DNA of 64,000 nucleotides, taken from positions 178,019 through 242,018 of the forward strand of contig JBCCMQ010000004.1 of assembly GCA_039026235.1 (NCBI GenBank). The letters run 5' to 3'. The position numbers were made by a program, and so were the translations under genes. The stretch is from JBCCMQ01 sp039026235. Its GTDB lineage: Bacteria > Pseudomonadota > Alphaproteobacteria > Rhodobacterales > Rhodobacteraceae. This document shows, piece by piece, positions 18,823 through 27,099 of this stretch (position 1 is its first letter; every line of letters begins with the position of its first letter). The notes beneath the pieces were generated by a model that was not told the DNA's origin, made no database searches, and was given only the letters and a program-made list of their open reading frames with translations.

Positions 18823-18940
18823 CGGTTCTGTCCTCTTTTTCTGTCCCTAGCGCAGCAACGTGGGCCGCGGAAAGCTCCTGTCCACTTACCCAAGGTGACG
18901 GGCTTCGACAAGCAGGCCCCGGCAGCTTGCTTCCGCGACG

Positions 18941-19396
18941 TCAGGCCCAGCGCCGGACGCGGGCCGCATAGGCTTCAAAGGCGTCGCCGAAGGTGTGTCG
19001 CAAACCCTCTTCCTCGGGCTGGATGAACCGGGTGGTCAGCACCCAGTGAAAAACCGGAACGAGAACAAGCGCGGGCCATGTGCCGAGGATCAGAGCCACC
19101 CCGCCCAGGATCAACAGATCGCCCAGATAAATCGGGTTGCGGCTGTGCTGGAACACGCCGGTCATCACAAGGGCACTGGCACGTTGGTGGGGCACAGGCG
19201 TGGTGTTCTGGCGCTGCATCTCGCGCACCGCCAGGACCGCAAGTGCCGCGCCCGCCGCGGCCAGCGCCAGACCCAGAAGCGTGGCCAACGTGCCGCTGGA
19301 CGGGCCGAACGGAACGTGGCGGGCCTGCAGCCAGCAAAGCGTACAGAAGCCCACCAGCCAGACGGGCGGAATATCGATCCATTTCCATGCGGGCAT
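18941..19396 (-). CDS. Isoprenylcysteine carboxyl methyltransferase-like membrane protein
   Basis: A 151-residue integral membrane protein of the ICMT / PEMT-like methyltransferase family. Four hydrophobic segments are readable. The conserved motif GVFQHSRNPIYLGDLLILGG (about residues 80-99) and the C-terminal FIQPEEEGLRHTFGDAFEAY are the hallmark SAM-binding elements. Bacterial members methylate small lipids or unknown substrates; protein prenyl-cysteine methylation is not expected. A GGAGAG site precedes the ATG at 19396. It lies downstream of no obvious partner and diverges from the SDR gene. Confidence 0.85.
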   Translation of the reverse strand: MPAWKWIDIPPVWLVGFCTLCWLQARHVPFGPSSGTLATLLGLALAAAGAALAVLAVREMQRQNTTPVPHQRASALVMTGVFQHSRNPIYLGDLLILGGVALILGTWPALVLVPVFHWVLTTRFIQPEEEGLRHTFGDAFEAYAARVRRWA

Positions 19397-19486
19397 GGGT
19401 ACGCTCTCCTGTCATGGGCGGGCGGGTGCTTGTGTCCCGCAGGCGCCCGGGCCAGTCTTTCGCCAAAGAGACACCGGGAGGGATAG

Positions 19487-20254
19487 ATGAGCAACAGCGA
19501 ACTTGCCGGACGGCACGCCCTGATCACCGGTGGCGGCACCGGGATCGGACTGGCGATTGCCCGCGCCTTGGCCGGGGCGGGTGCCCGGGTGACGATCTGC
19601 GGGCGGCGCGCCGAGGTGCTTGAGGCGGCAGCAGCGGATACGCCGGGCCTTTTCCCGCTGGTCATGGATGTCAGCGAACCCGACAGCGTGCGCAGCACCG
19701 TGACCGCCGCCGCCGCCGAACGGGGTCCAGTCGCGATCACCGTGGCCAATGCCGGGATCGCCGAAGGACGCTCGCTTGCAAAGATGGATCTCGCCTGGTG
19801 GCGCGACATGATGGCGATCAACCTCGATGGGGCCTTCCTGACCATCCAGGCATGCCTGGCGACGCTCGACCGCGACGCTTGGGGCCGGGTGATCGCGGTG
19901 TCGTCCATCGCCGGTACAAAGGGCCTGCGCGGTGCGCCGGCCTACACGGCGTCGAAACACGGGCTGATCGGTCTGATACGGGGTCTAAGCGAGGACTTTA
20001 TCGGCAGCGCCGTGACCTTCAACGCGCTTTGCCCGGCCTATGTGGACACGCCCATTGTCGAACGCAACGCCATCGCCATCCGCGACCGCGCCGGTGTTTC
20101 CGCAGATGAAGCGCTGGACATGATGGTGCGCGCCAACCGCCACAAGCGCCTGATCGCGCCGGAAGAGGTGGCCGCCGCCGCGCTCTGGCTCTGCGCCCCC
20201 GGTTCGGAAAGCATGAACGGCCAGGCCATCCAGATCGCCGGCGGCCAGTTCTAG
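19487..20254 (+). CDS. SDR family oxidoreductase
   Basis: A 255-residue classical short-chain dehydrogenase. The nucleotide motif reads ALITGGGTGIGLAIARAL, the NAG motif VANAGIAEG, and the catalytic site Ser (AVSSIAG) with YTASKHG. It ends GQAIQIAGGQF. The family includes 3-hydroxyacyl-CoA and beta-ketoacyl reductases. It starts 7 bases after a GGGAGGG site and precedes kynureninase by 48 bases on the same strand, so the two are probably co-transcribed. In roseobacters such SDRs occur with aromatic-acid (2-aminobenzoyl-CoA type) degradation genes, which suggests but does not prove a role downstream of anthranilate. Confidence 0.9.
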   Translation: MSNSELAGRHALITGGGTGIGLAIARALAGAGARVTICGRRAEVLEAAAADTPGLFPLVMDVSEPDSVRSTVTAAAAERGPVAITVANAGIAEGRSLAKMDLAWWRDMMAINLDGAFLTIQACLATLDRDAWGRVIAVSSIAGTKGLRGAPAYTASKHGLIGLIRGLSEDFIGSAVTFNALCPAYVDTPIVERNAIAIRDRAGVSADEALDMMVRANRHKRLIAPEEVAAAALWLCAPGSESMNGQAIQIAGGQF

Positions 20255-20302
20255 CATGCCCCGCGCCTTGACCGGGCCAGACAGGCGATCTAGGCGGACC
20301 CC

Positions 20303-21496
20303 ATGACCGATTTCGACGCCACCCGCCGCTTTTTCGACCTGCCCGAAGGTATGACCTATCTCGATGGCAACCCGCTGGGTCCCCTGCCCCGTCACGCCGC
20401 CGACCGGGTCGCCCGGATGATGGAAGACCAATGGGGTCAGATGCTGATCACCGGCTGGAACCGGGCCGGGTGGATGGACGCGCCCACCGCGCTCGGCAAC
20501 CGGATCGCACCGCTGATCGGCGCGCCCGCCGGCAGCGTCGTCGTGGGCGATACGCTTTCGATCAAGGTCTATCAGGCACTTGCCGCCGCCCTGGCTCTGA
20601 ACCCGGGGCGCAAGGTGGTGCTGTCGGATACCGGGAATTTCCCGTCCGATCTTTACATGGCCGAAGGTCTGATCGGCGCGCTGGATGCCGGCCACAGCCT
20701 GAAGACAGTGCCGCCCGAAGCGGTTGCGACGGCGCTTGATGAAGATGTGGCAGTTCTGATGCTGACCGAGGTGGACTACCGCACGGGACGGCGCCACGAC
20801 ATGGCCGCCCTGACGGCCCGGGCGCGCGCGCTGGGGATCGTCACGGTCTGGGATCTGGCCCATTCCGCTGGCGCGTTCAAAGTCGATCTGACCGCCGCCG
20901 GTGCCGATTTCGCCGTGGGCTGCACCTACAAGTATCTGAACGGCGGGCCCGGGGCCCCGGCTTTCATCTACGTGGCACCCGCCCATGCGGACATGGCGCT
21001 GCCGGCGCTGTCCGGCTGGCTCGGCCATGCCGCGCCGTTTGACTTCGAAACCGCCTACAGACCGGCGGCCGGTATTGAACGGATGCGCGTGGGCACCCCG
21101 CCCATTGTCCAGATGGCCGCGCTCAACGCAGCGCTTGATGTCTGGGACGTTGTCGACATGTCCGATCTGAGGGCCCGGTCCGTGGCACTGTCCGAGCGCT
21201 TTCGCGTCGGGGTCGCCCGGACCTGTCCGATGCTGCGCCTGGCCTCACCCGAAGACCCCGAACAACGCGGCAGCCAGATCGGCTTTCGCCACCCCGAAGG
21301 CTACGCGATCATGCAGGCCCTGATCGCTGCCGGTATCATCGGTGATTTCCGCGCCCCGGATATCCTGCGCTTTGGCATCACGCCGCTTTACATAGGTCCG
21401 GACGATGTGGACCACGCCGTGGCAACGCTGGGTGAGATCATGCAAAGCGGCGCCTGGGACCGGCCCGAGCACAAGCGCCGCGCCGCCGTCACCTGA
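20303..21496 (+). CDS. kynU: Kynureninase
   Basis: A 397-residue fold-type I PLP enzyme. The start DFDATRRFFDLPEGMTYLDG fits kynureninase, with YLDGNPLGPLP for the N-terminal phosphate site. VWDLAHSAGAF carries the PLP-pyridine aspartate and GCTYKYLNGGPG the Schiff-base lysine. It cleaves kynurenine to anthranilate and alanine in tryptophan catabolism. The gene follows an SDR in what looks like a two-gene unit. Tryptophan 2,3-dioxygenase and kynurenine formamidase are not in this window. The C-terminus (KHRRAAVT-like tail) is intact. Confidence 0.93.
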   Translation: MTDFDATRRFFDLPEGMTYLDGNPLGPLPRHAADRVARMMEDQWGQMLITGWNRAGWMDAPTALGNRIAPLIGAPAGSVVVGDTLSIKVYQALAAALALNPGRKVVLSDTGNFPSDLYMAEGLIGALDAGHSLKTVPPEAVATALDEDVAVLMLTEVDYRTGRRHDMAALTARARALGIVTVWDLAHSAGAFKVDLTAAGADFAVGCTYKYLNGGPGAPAFIYVAPAHADMALPALSGWLGHAAPFDFETAYRPAAGIERMRVGTPPIVQMAALNAALDVWDVVDMSDLRARSVALSERFRVGVARTCPMLRLASPEDPEQRGSQIGFRHPEGYAIMQALIAAGIIGDFRAPDILRFGITPLYIGPDDVDHAVATLGEIMQSGAWDRPEHKRRAAVT

Positions 21497-21508
21497 AAAG
21501 CCGCCAGA

Positions 21509-22399
21509 CTAGATCGGCTTTTGTCGCGGATCGATGTCCGACATACCTTCAATGTTGAAATCGCGAAGCGATCCGATCAGCGTCCTGATCAGGCTGGCCT
21601 GCTGCACCAGCAGATCTTTTGCGTCCTGACGTTCATCCGGCGTGGGCGCCAGGGCGGCCTTGTCGGCCAGAAAAGATGACAACAGTGTGATCAACTCATA
21701 GGCGAGTGTGGACGACCGCGCCGAATTCATTCGAACAAAGCGCAACACGATTTCTTCGACCGGATCGAAGTGCCAGCCGGCTTCGGTCTCATCGTCGGTC
21801 TTGGGTTCCGTCGACCAAACCTGCAGCAGCGTGCGAATGAAATCCAGCACCACCTCGTGGTCCGTGCGGATCCCCAATTGGGCGGCCGTCACGTAGTGAT
21901 CCGGCCCCGCAAGAACCGCACGCAGCCCTTGGATTCGCTCGCTTTTCTGCCAATCCCAAAGCCCGATCACGGCGGCCTCTTCGCCTTCGCGCGCCTTTAC
22001 CGGCACGAAAAGCCGGGTCACCAACATGCCTTGGCTGCCGGCCAGACCGCCGCGTCCCCAGGAAAGAATGGGCTCTGGCCGCTTCCAAATCTCGTTGAAA
22101 ATAGTGCTGAACAGCAATGCGTCCTCGCCCATGAAGGGGCGCACAGCGTCGACGAAATCACCGCTGTAGACACCACCGTTCATGAAGGCATGCATGCTGC
22201 CCGCCGCGCCGATCTTCCAGCGCCCCTTGCGACGTCCGAGCCGCATCACCCGTTCGCTGAAACCGGCGGTTCCAAGGCATGCGATCTGCTCTGCACCCGG
22301 CAGTTGCCTGTCTGTGAAAACCGCCCGCCAGGTTTGTACCAGTGTTTCTTGACGTTCAACCGCAACCGGCCTGCTACCCGCTTCCGAAGCCACGCACAT
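21509..22399 (-). CDS. Uncharacterised protein, possibly PAS-like
   Basis: A protein of about 296 residues that I do not recognise firmly. The middle (LPGAEQIACLG to VIGLWDWQKSER, roughly residues 35-175) has the alternating strand pattern and the small-protein-like GSMHAFMNGGVYSGDF stretch seen in some alphaproteobacterial PAS_5-like domains. The C-terminal third is helical. No signal peptide, membrane segment or catalytic motif is visible. ATG 22399 is used here; a GTG six bases further in has better spacing from AAGGG, and a TTG lies upstream at 22411. It is convergent with kynU, 12 bases apart. A cytoplasmic sensory or adaptor role is only a guess. Confidence 0.65.
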   Translation of the reverse strand: MCVASEAGSRPVAVERQETLVQTWRAVFTDRQLPGAEQIACLGTAGFSERVMRLGRRKGRWKIGAAGSMHAFMNGGVYSGDFVDAVRPFMGEDALLFSTIFNEIWKRPEPILSWGRGGLAGSQGMLVTRLFVPVKAREGEEAAVIGLWDWQKSERIQGLRAVLAGPDHYVTAAQLGIRTDHEVVLDFIRTLLQVWSTEPKTDDETEAGWHFDPVEEIVLRFVRMNSARSSTLAYELITLLSSFLADKAALAPTPDERQDAKDLLVQQASLIRTLIGSLRDFNIEGMSDIDPRQKPI

Positions 22400-22571
22400 A
22401 CCCTTATTCAAACCGCAAACAATATAGTTGTTATCTACTCGATCGGGCCGCCTCTAAACCGGAATTAGCCCATCTTCACAACTATACCGAGAATAAACCA
22501 AAGATATATGTGGAAATTGACGTATTTCAAACGGCTGTGGCAGGGCTGCGCATTGGCCGATTTTAAGGTTT

Positions 22572-23255
22572 CTAAATCAAGTACTTCGGATAGTCGCTAA
22601 CCAAGAGATGGGTGGGCGCGGCGTCCTCTTCGATCTCTGCGAAACGCCCCACGGGATCCCGAAAGACGTTGTCGGTCACGTCGTCGTTGACCGTGCTGAC
22701 CTCACCGATCAGAACGTCGCCGCCCTCGCCCCAGAAGGCGTGCCAGTCACCCGGCATCAGCGTGACGCTTTCACCGGGATCGAGCAAGATCACCTCGCCG
22801 GCTCCAAAGCTGCGCGCGATCCCGTCACAGCGCACGACCCCGCCGTGATTAGCGCCGAAGCCGCCCGCATCGTCCGAACCGAATAACTCGATCGCCAGCT
22901 TGGCGCCGCCGCGATTGATGATGTCCTCGGCCTTGATCACGTGGGTATGGGTCGGGCTGATCTGATCTTGGCGCGAAATCAGCAGTTTCTCGGCATAGCA
23001 CATGCCGCCGCCGCGCTGCAGATCGGCCAGATCCCCGTTGCGCAGCGTGAACAGGAATAGGCCCAGCGCGTCAAAATCGCCCCGTCCGTAATCGGTGATG
23101 TCCCAGCCCATGCGCGACGCAATGATGCGTTCAGCGTCCGGGCGGTTCTTGAACTCTTCGGGCGACCAATAGGCAAAGGGCGGAAGGGTAAAGCCATAAG
23201 CACGGATCATTTCATCCGCGGCGGCCATAATTTCATTGATTTTAGATCGTCGCAT
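22572..23255 (-). CDS. D-lyxose ketol-isomerase family protein
   Basis: A 227-residue cupin-fold protein that strongly resembles the D-lyxose isomerase family. The N-terminus MRRSKINEIMAAADEMIRAY, the LFTLRNGDLADL stretch and ISPTHTHVIKAEDIINRGG (metal-ligand histidines) follow the family order, as do LDPGESVTLMPGDWHAFW and IGEVSTVNDD. These enzymes bind a divalent metal, usually manganese, and interconvert D-lyxose and D-xylulose or D-mannose and D-fructose. No sugar transporter or kinase is adjacent, so the physiological sugar is unknown. It stands alone between the uncharacterised 21509 gene and an amidotransferase-type hydrolase. Confidence 0.87.
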   Translation of the reverse strand: MRRSKINEIMAAADEMIRAYGFTLPPFAYWSPEEFKNRPDAERIIASRMGWDITDYGRGDFDALGLFLFTLRNGDLADLQRGGGMCYAEKLLISRQDQISPTHTHVIKAEDIINRGGAKLAIELFGSDDAGGFGANHGGVVRCDGIARSFGAGEVILLDPGESVTLMPGDWHAFWGEGGDVLIGEVSTVNDDVTDNVFRDPVGRFAEIEEDAAPTHLLVSDYPKYLI

Positions 23256-23341
23256 GGGTCCGGCTCAGATTGGCAAGCGCCGCCAACCATCCCCCATACT
23301 GGCCAGAGCGTCCAGCCCGATGGTGGCGTTTCGCCCTGTCT

Positions 23342-24121
23342 TCAGGCCGATTTCAGAAGGGGTACCGCCATACCGTCCTTGGCCCAGGCCTTAAGCGCGG
23401 ACCCAAACGCCTTGAACAGCGGGCGCGACACGGCGTCGTCGACGGCATTCCATTCCGGGTGCCACTGTACAGCCAGCGAAAAGCCCGGTGCGTCCTTGAT
23501 ATAGATAGCCTCTGGCGTGCCGTCTTCGGCCCTGCCCTCAATGACCACGCGGGGGCCCGGCTCTTTTATACCCTGCCCGTGCAGCGTATTGGTCAGGACC
23601 CGCGGCCCCCCAAACACCTTCTCGAACACGCCGCCGGGCGTCAGGTTCACATGGTGGCGCAGCTCGAATTTTTCCTCTAGCGTGCCGTCGGGCGGCATGC
23701 GGTGGTTCATCCGGCCGGGCAATTCGCGGATCTCGGGGTAAAGCGATCCGCCCATGGCCACGTTAACCTCTTGGAAGCCGCGGCAAATGCCCAGAAACGG
23801 CTGCCCGCGCTCGACACACGCCCGCACTAGCGGCAGCACGATCCGGTCCCGGTCGCGGTCAAAGGTGCCATGGGCCTCGGTCGGCTCTTCACCGTATTCT
23901 TCCGGGTGGACATTGGATCGCCCGCCGGTCAGCAGGAAGCCGTCACACACCTCAAGCAACTCATCGATTGCGAAGTAATCGGGATTGGTCGGGATCAGCA
24001 GCGGCACGGCATCGGCCACATTGGCCACCGCACAAGAATTCATCGCCCCACCCGCATAGGCAGGGTACTGATCGTTGATCAGGAAACTGTTTCCAACAAT
24101 GCCGACGACCGGGCGCGACAT
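23342..24121 (-). CDS. Gamma-glutamyl-gamma-aminobutyrate hydrolase family protein (class I amidotransferase fold)
   Basis: A 259-residue C26 peptidase. The nucleophile is in PFLGICRGFQEVNVAMGGSL and the catalytic His-Glu pair in LAVQWHPEWNA. This is the PuuD-type layout: a free-standing class I glutamine amidotransferase fold that hydrolyses gamma-glutamyl-GABA in putrescine breakdown, or another gamma-glutamyl amide. The start at 24121 (MSRPVVGIVGNSFL) has GAGG 8 bases upstream; an upstream ATG at 24190 adds an unlikely Cys-rich leader. No puuA-like glutamylpolyamine synthetase is adjacent in the window, so the pathway is inferred from the family only. Confidence 0.87.
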   Translation of the reverse strand: MSRPVVGIVGNSFLINDQYPAYAGGAMNSCAVANVADAVPLLIPTNPDYFAIDELLEVCDGFLLTGGRSNVHPEEYGEEPTEAHGTFDRDRDRIVLPLVRACVERGQPFLGICRGFQEVNVAMGGSLYPEIRELPGRMNHRMPPDGTLEEKFELRHHVNLTPGGVFEKVFGGPRVLTNTLHGQGIKEPGPRVVIEGRAEDGTPEAIYIKDAPGFSLAVQWHPEWNAVDDAVSRPLFKAFGSALKAWAKDGMAVPLLKSA

Positions 24122-24298
24122 GGGCAATACCTCGTTCGGATTTTCAAGGGAACATAGAGGGATGCAGGCCCTGGCAAAAGCCAGCAGCACCGCACAGCGC
24201 CTGTGCAGCCTGCAGGGCCGCGAGACTGCGCGAAAAACGGTCGTGTGCGGGCAGGCCTGCCTAAATGGGCGCCCTGCCCGAAAAAAGGGCGGCGGTTG

Positions 24299-24727
24299 TC
24301 AGGCCAGCGCGGTCAGCCCGGCGCTCTCGATGCCGGCCGTGCCGGCCAGGGCGTCATTGTCGCTGGTGTCGCCGGTAACACCGATGGCACCCAGGGTCTC
24401 GCCCTTGGCAGATTTGATCAAAATGCCGCCCGGAACCGGAACGACCTTGCCACCGTAAAGCCCGTTCAGCGCATCCATGAAGAAAGCCTGTTGTTCGGCC
24501 CGCGCGAGCTGGGCAGAGCCGGGCATGCCGGTCATCACCGCGCCAAAGGCCTTGCCCTGGGCGATCTCGAACCGGCCCGGGCTGGCACCGTCCTCGCGCT
24601 CGGCGGCAATCACATGGCCGCCCTTGTCCAGCACCACGACCGCGAGCGGCTTCAGCTCAAGCCGGCGGCCTTCGGCCAGCGTTGCGCGGATGATTGAGCG
24701 CGCGCGGCGCAGACTGATTTCGGCCAT
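24299..24727 (-). CDS. GlcG/HbpS-like DUF336 protein
   Basis: A 142-residue protein of the heme-degrading/GlcG-HbpS fold: VVVLDKGGHVIAAEREDGAS, KAFGAVMTGMPG, and GGILIKSAKGETLGAIGVTGDTSDND are conserved blocks. The start at 24727 has GAGGAG 7 bases upstream. It lies 16 bases after the malate synthase G gene, matching the glcG-glcB association of the enterobacterial glycolate operon. GlcG has no proven catalytic role; a helper function in glyoxylate metabolism is inferred from linkage. The longer frame starting at 24781 would overlap glcB and is not supported. Confidence 0.87.
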   Translation of the reverse strand: MAEISLRRARSIIRATLAEGRRLELKPLAVVVLDKGGHVIAAEREDGASPGRFEIAQGKAFGAVMTGMPGSAQLARAEQQAFFMDALNGLYGGKVVPVPGGILIKSAKGETLGAIGVTGDTSDNDALAGTAGIESAGLTALA

Positions 24728-24743
24728 TCTCTGTCTCCTCGGG

Positions 24744-26888
24744 TCAGTGGGCGGCGGCTTTGAATTCCAGACGGCGCGCATGCAGGATCGGCTCGGTATA
24801 GCCCGAGGGCTGCGCGCGCCCCTTCAGCACCAGATCGCAAGCCGCGCGATAGGCGATCCCGTCAAAGCCCGGCGCCATCGGGTGGTAATGCGGGTCACCT
24901 GCGTTCTGGGTGTCGACCACGGCTGCCATCTTCTGAAATGCGGCCACGACCTCGGCTTCGCTGACCACACCATGGTGCAGCCAGTTAGCGATATGCTGGG
25001 CCGAAATCCGGCAAGTCGCGCGGTCTTCCATCAGCCCCACATCGTTCATATCGGGCACCTTGGAACATCCCACGCCCTGGTCGATCCAGCGCACCACATA
25101 GCCCAGGATACCCTGGGCGTTGTTTTCCACTTCGCGCGCGATCTGGGCGGCACTCCACTTGCCATAGGATGCCAGCGGGATCTCTAGAACCGTGTCCACA
25201 TGGGCGCGCCGCCCCCCGGCCGCAAGTTTTTTCTGAACGGCGAAGACATCGACCTTGTGATAGTGGAGCGCATGCAGCGTGGCCGCGGTCGGGCTTGGCA
25301 CCCAGGCGCAGTTGGCGCCGGATTTCGGATGCTCGATCTTGGCCTCCAGCATCGCCGCCATCAGGTCGGGCATTGCCCACATGCCCTTGCCGATCTGGGC
25401 CTTGCCCATCAAACCGCATTCCAGACCGACGTCGACATTCAGATTCTCATAACCGCCGATCCAGGATTTGCGCTTGATAAAGTCCTTGCGGCTGAACGGG
25501 CCGGCTTCCATCGAGGTGTGGATCTCGTCCCCGGTCCGATCCAGAAATCCGGTGTTGATAAAGGCCACGCGGTTTCGGGCCGCACGGATGCATTCCTTCA
25601 GATTGACCGAGGTCCGGCGCTCTTCATCCATGATGCCGAGCTTGACGGTGTACTGGGGAAGACCCAGGGCCGCCTCGACTTGGCTGAAGATCGCGTCCGC
25701 CAAGGCAACCTCTTCGGGGCCGTGCATCTTGGGTTTGACCACATAGACCGATCCGGCGGTCGAGTTGCGCAGGCCCGCGTCCTTGGCCAGATCGTGCATG
25801 GCAATCACCGTGGTGACCATGGCGTCCATCAGACCTTCATAGATCTCGTTGCCATCGGCATCGCGGATCGCCGGGTTGGTCATCAGGTGGCCCACGTTCC
25901 TGACCAGCATCAGCGCCCGGCCTTTCAGCGTCAGCGTGCCGCCATCCGGCGCCTGATAGGTCCGGTCTTCATGCAGCGTCCGCGACACTTCTTGACCGGA
26001 TTTCGCAAACTTTGCGGCCAGATCGCCCTTCATCAGCCCCAGCCAGTTCCGGTAGGCGGTCACCTTGTCGTCGGCGTCGACGCAGGCGACCGAATCCTCG
26101 CAGTCCATGATGGCCGAGACCGCGGCCTCTAGCTGGACGTCCGCCAGACCCGCCTGATCGAGCGCGCCCACGGGGTGGTTGCTGTCAAAGACCAGTTCCA
26201 CGTGCAGATTGTTGTTGCGCAGAAGCACCGCCTCGGGCGCATCCGGCTGGCCCCGGTAGCCCGCGAATTTCCCGGGCTCGACCAGCGGCTGGTCGTCGAC
26301 AAGAAGCTGCCCGTCCGAGACATGATAGCGGCTGGCACCAACATGGCTGGTCCCGATAACCGGAAAGGCTTCGTCCAGAAAGACCCGCGCCCTTGCCACC
26401 ACGCGCGCGCCACGGCCCCGATCGTATCCCCCCGGCGCGGCCGCCGGTGGCCCGATCGCATCTGTGCCATAGAATGCATCATACAGGCTGCCCCAGCGCG
26501 CGTTGGCCGCATTCAGCGCATAACGGGCATTGGTGACCGGCACCACCAGCTGCGGTCCGGCGATGGCCGCGATCTCGGGATCGATACCCGAAGTCTCGAT
26601 CTCAAAGGCCGGCCCTTCGGGCAGTAAGTAGCCGATCTCGGTCAGATAGGCCTTATATGCTTCGTGATCGTGGGGCTGGTTGGCGCGCGCCTTATGCCAG
26701 GCATCTATCTTTTCCTGCAGCGCGTCGCGTTTGGCCAGAACCTCGGCGTTCCTCGGGGCGAATTCAGCGCTCAGCGCCGCAAGCCCCTGCCAGAACTGAT
26801 CGGGCGTGATGCCCGTACCCGGCAGCGCCTCGTCTTCCAGAAACGCGGCGAGTTCTGGGGCCACCTGCAGCCCGGCCTTGTCAATCAC
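24744..26888 (-). CDS. glcB: Malate synthase G
   Basis: A 714-residue cytoplasmic enzyme that condenses glyoxylate with acetyl-CoA to give malate. Typical blocks are AVSAIMDCEDSVACVDADDK, YRNWLGLMKGDL, MHGPEEVALADAIF, GIMDEERRTSVNLKECI and the C-terminal NVGLMEDRATCRISAQH-like segment. The start is a GTG at 26888 (read as MIDKAGLQVAPEL) with AAGGAG 8 bases upstream, giving the usual 710-730 residue length. ATG-initiated extensions to 27101 would run into pepN and are rejected. It is followed by the glcG-like gene. Glycolate oxidase subunits are not in the window. Confidence 0.97.
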   Translation of the reverse strand: MIDKAGLQVAPELAAFLEDEALPGTGITPDQFWQGLAALSAEFAPRNAEVLAKRDALQEKIDAWHKARANQPHDHEAYKAYLTEIGYLLPEGPAFEIETSGIDPEIAAIAGPQLVVPVTNARYALNAANARWGSLYDAFYGTDAIGPPAAAPGGYDRGRGARVVARARVFLDEAFPVIGTSHVGASRYHVSDGQLLVDDQPLVEPGKFAGYRGQPDAPEAVLLRNNNLHVELVFDSNHPVGALDQAGLADVQLEAAVSAIMDCEDSVACVDADDKVTAYRNWLGLMKGDLAAKFAKSGQEVSRTLHEDRTYQAPDGGTLTLKGRALMLVRNVGHLMTNPAIRDADGNEIYEGLMDAMVTTVIAMHDLAKDAGLRNSTAGSVYVVKPKMHGPEEVALADAIFSQVEAALGLPQYTVKLGIMDEERRTSVNLKECIRAARNRVAFINTGFLDRTGDEIHTSMEAGPFSRKDFIKRKSWIGGYENLNVDVGLECGLMGKAQIGKGMWAMPDLMAAMLEAKIEHPKSGANCAWVPSPTAATLHALHYHKVDVFAVQKKLAAGGRRAHVDTVLEIPLASYGKWSAAQIAREVENNAQGILGYVVRWIDQGVGCSKVPDMNDVGLMEDRATCRISAQHIANWLHHGVVSEAEVVAAFQKMAAVVDTQNAGDPHYHPMAPGFDGIAYRAACDLVLKGRAQPSGYTEPILHARRLEFKAAAH

Positions 26889-27099
26889 ACCCAGTCTCCT
26901 TCTGTTTCGACCGCCGCCGATCCCTAGCAGCCGCCGGCAGGGATTAGAAGGATCGGCCAACCACTGCAAGTGGGTTTGGTCAAGTCTTTTTACCAATCGG
27001 AATAAAAGCGGGGCAGAGGGCGCGCCCGTCGCAAGCCCCCTTGCAGCCGCCCGGTGCCCCCCATACCGTCGGTTCTGTATCCACGCAAAGGGTCCGTTC

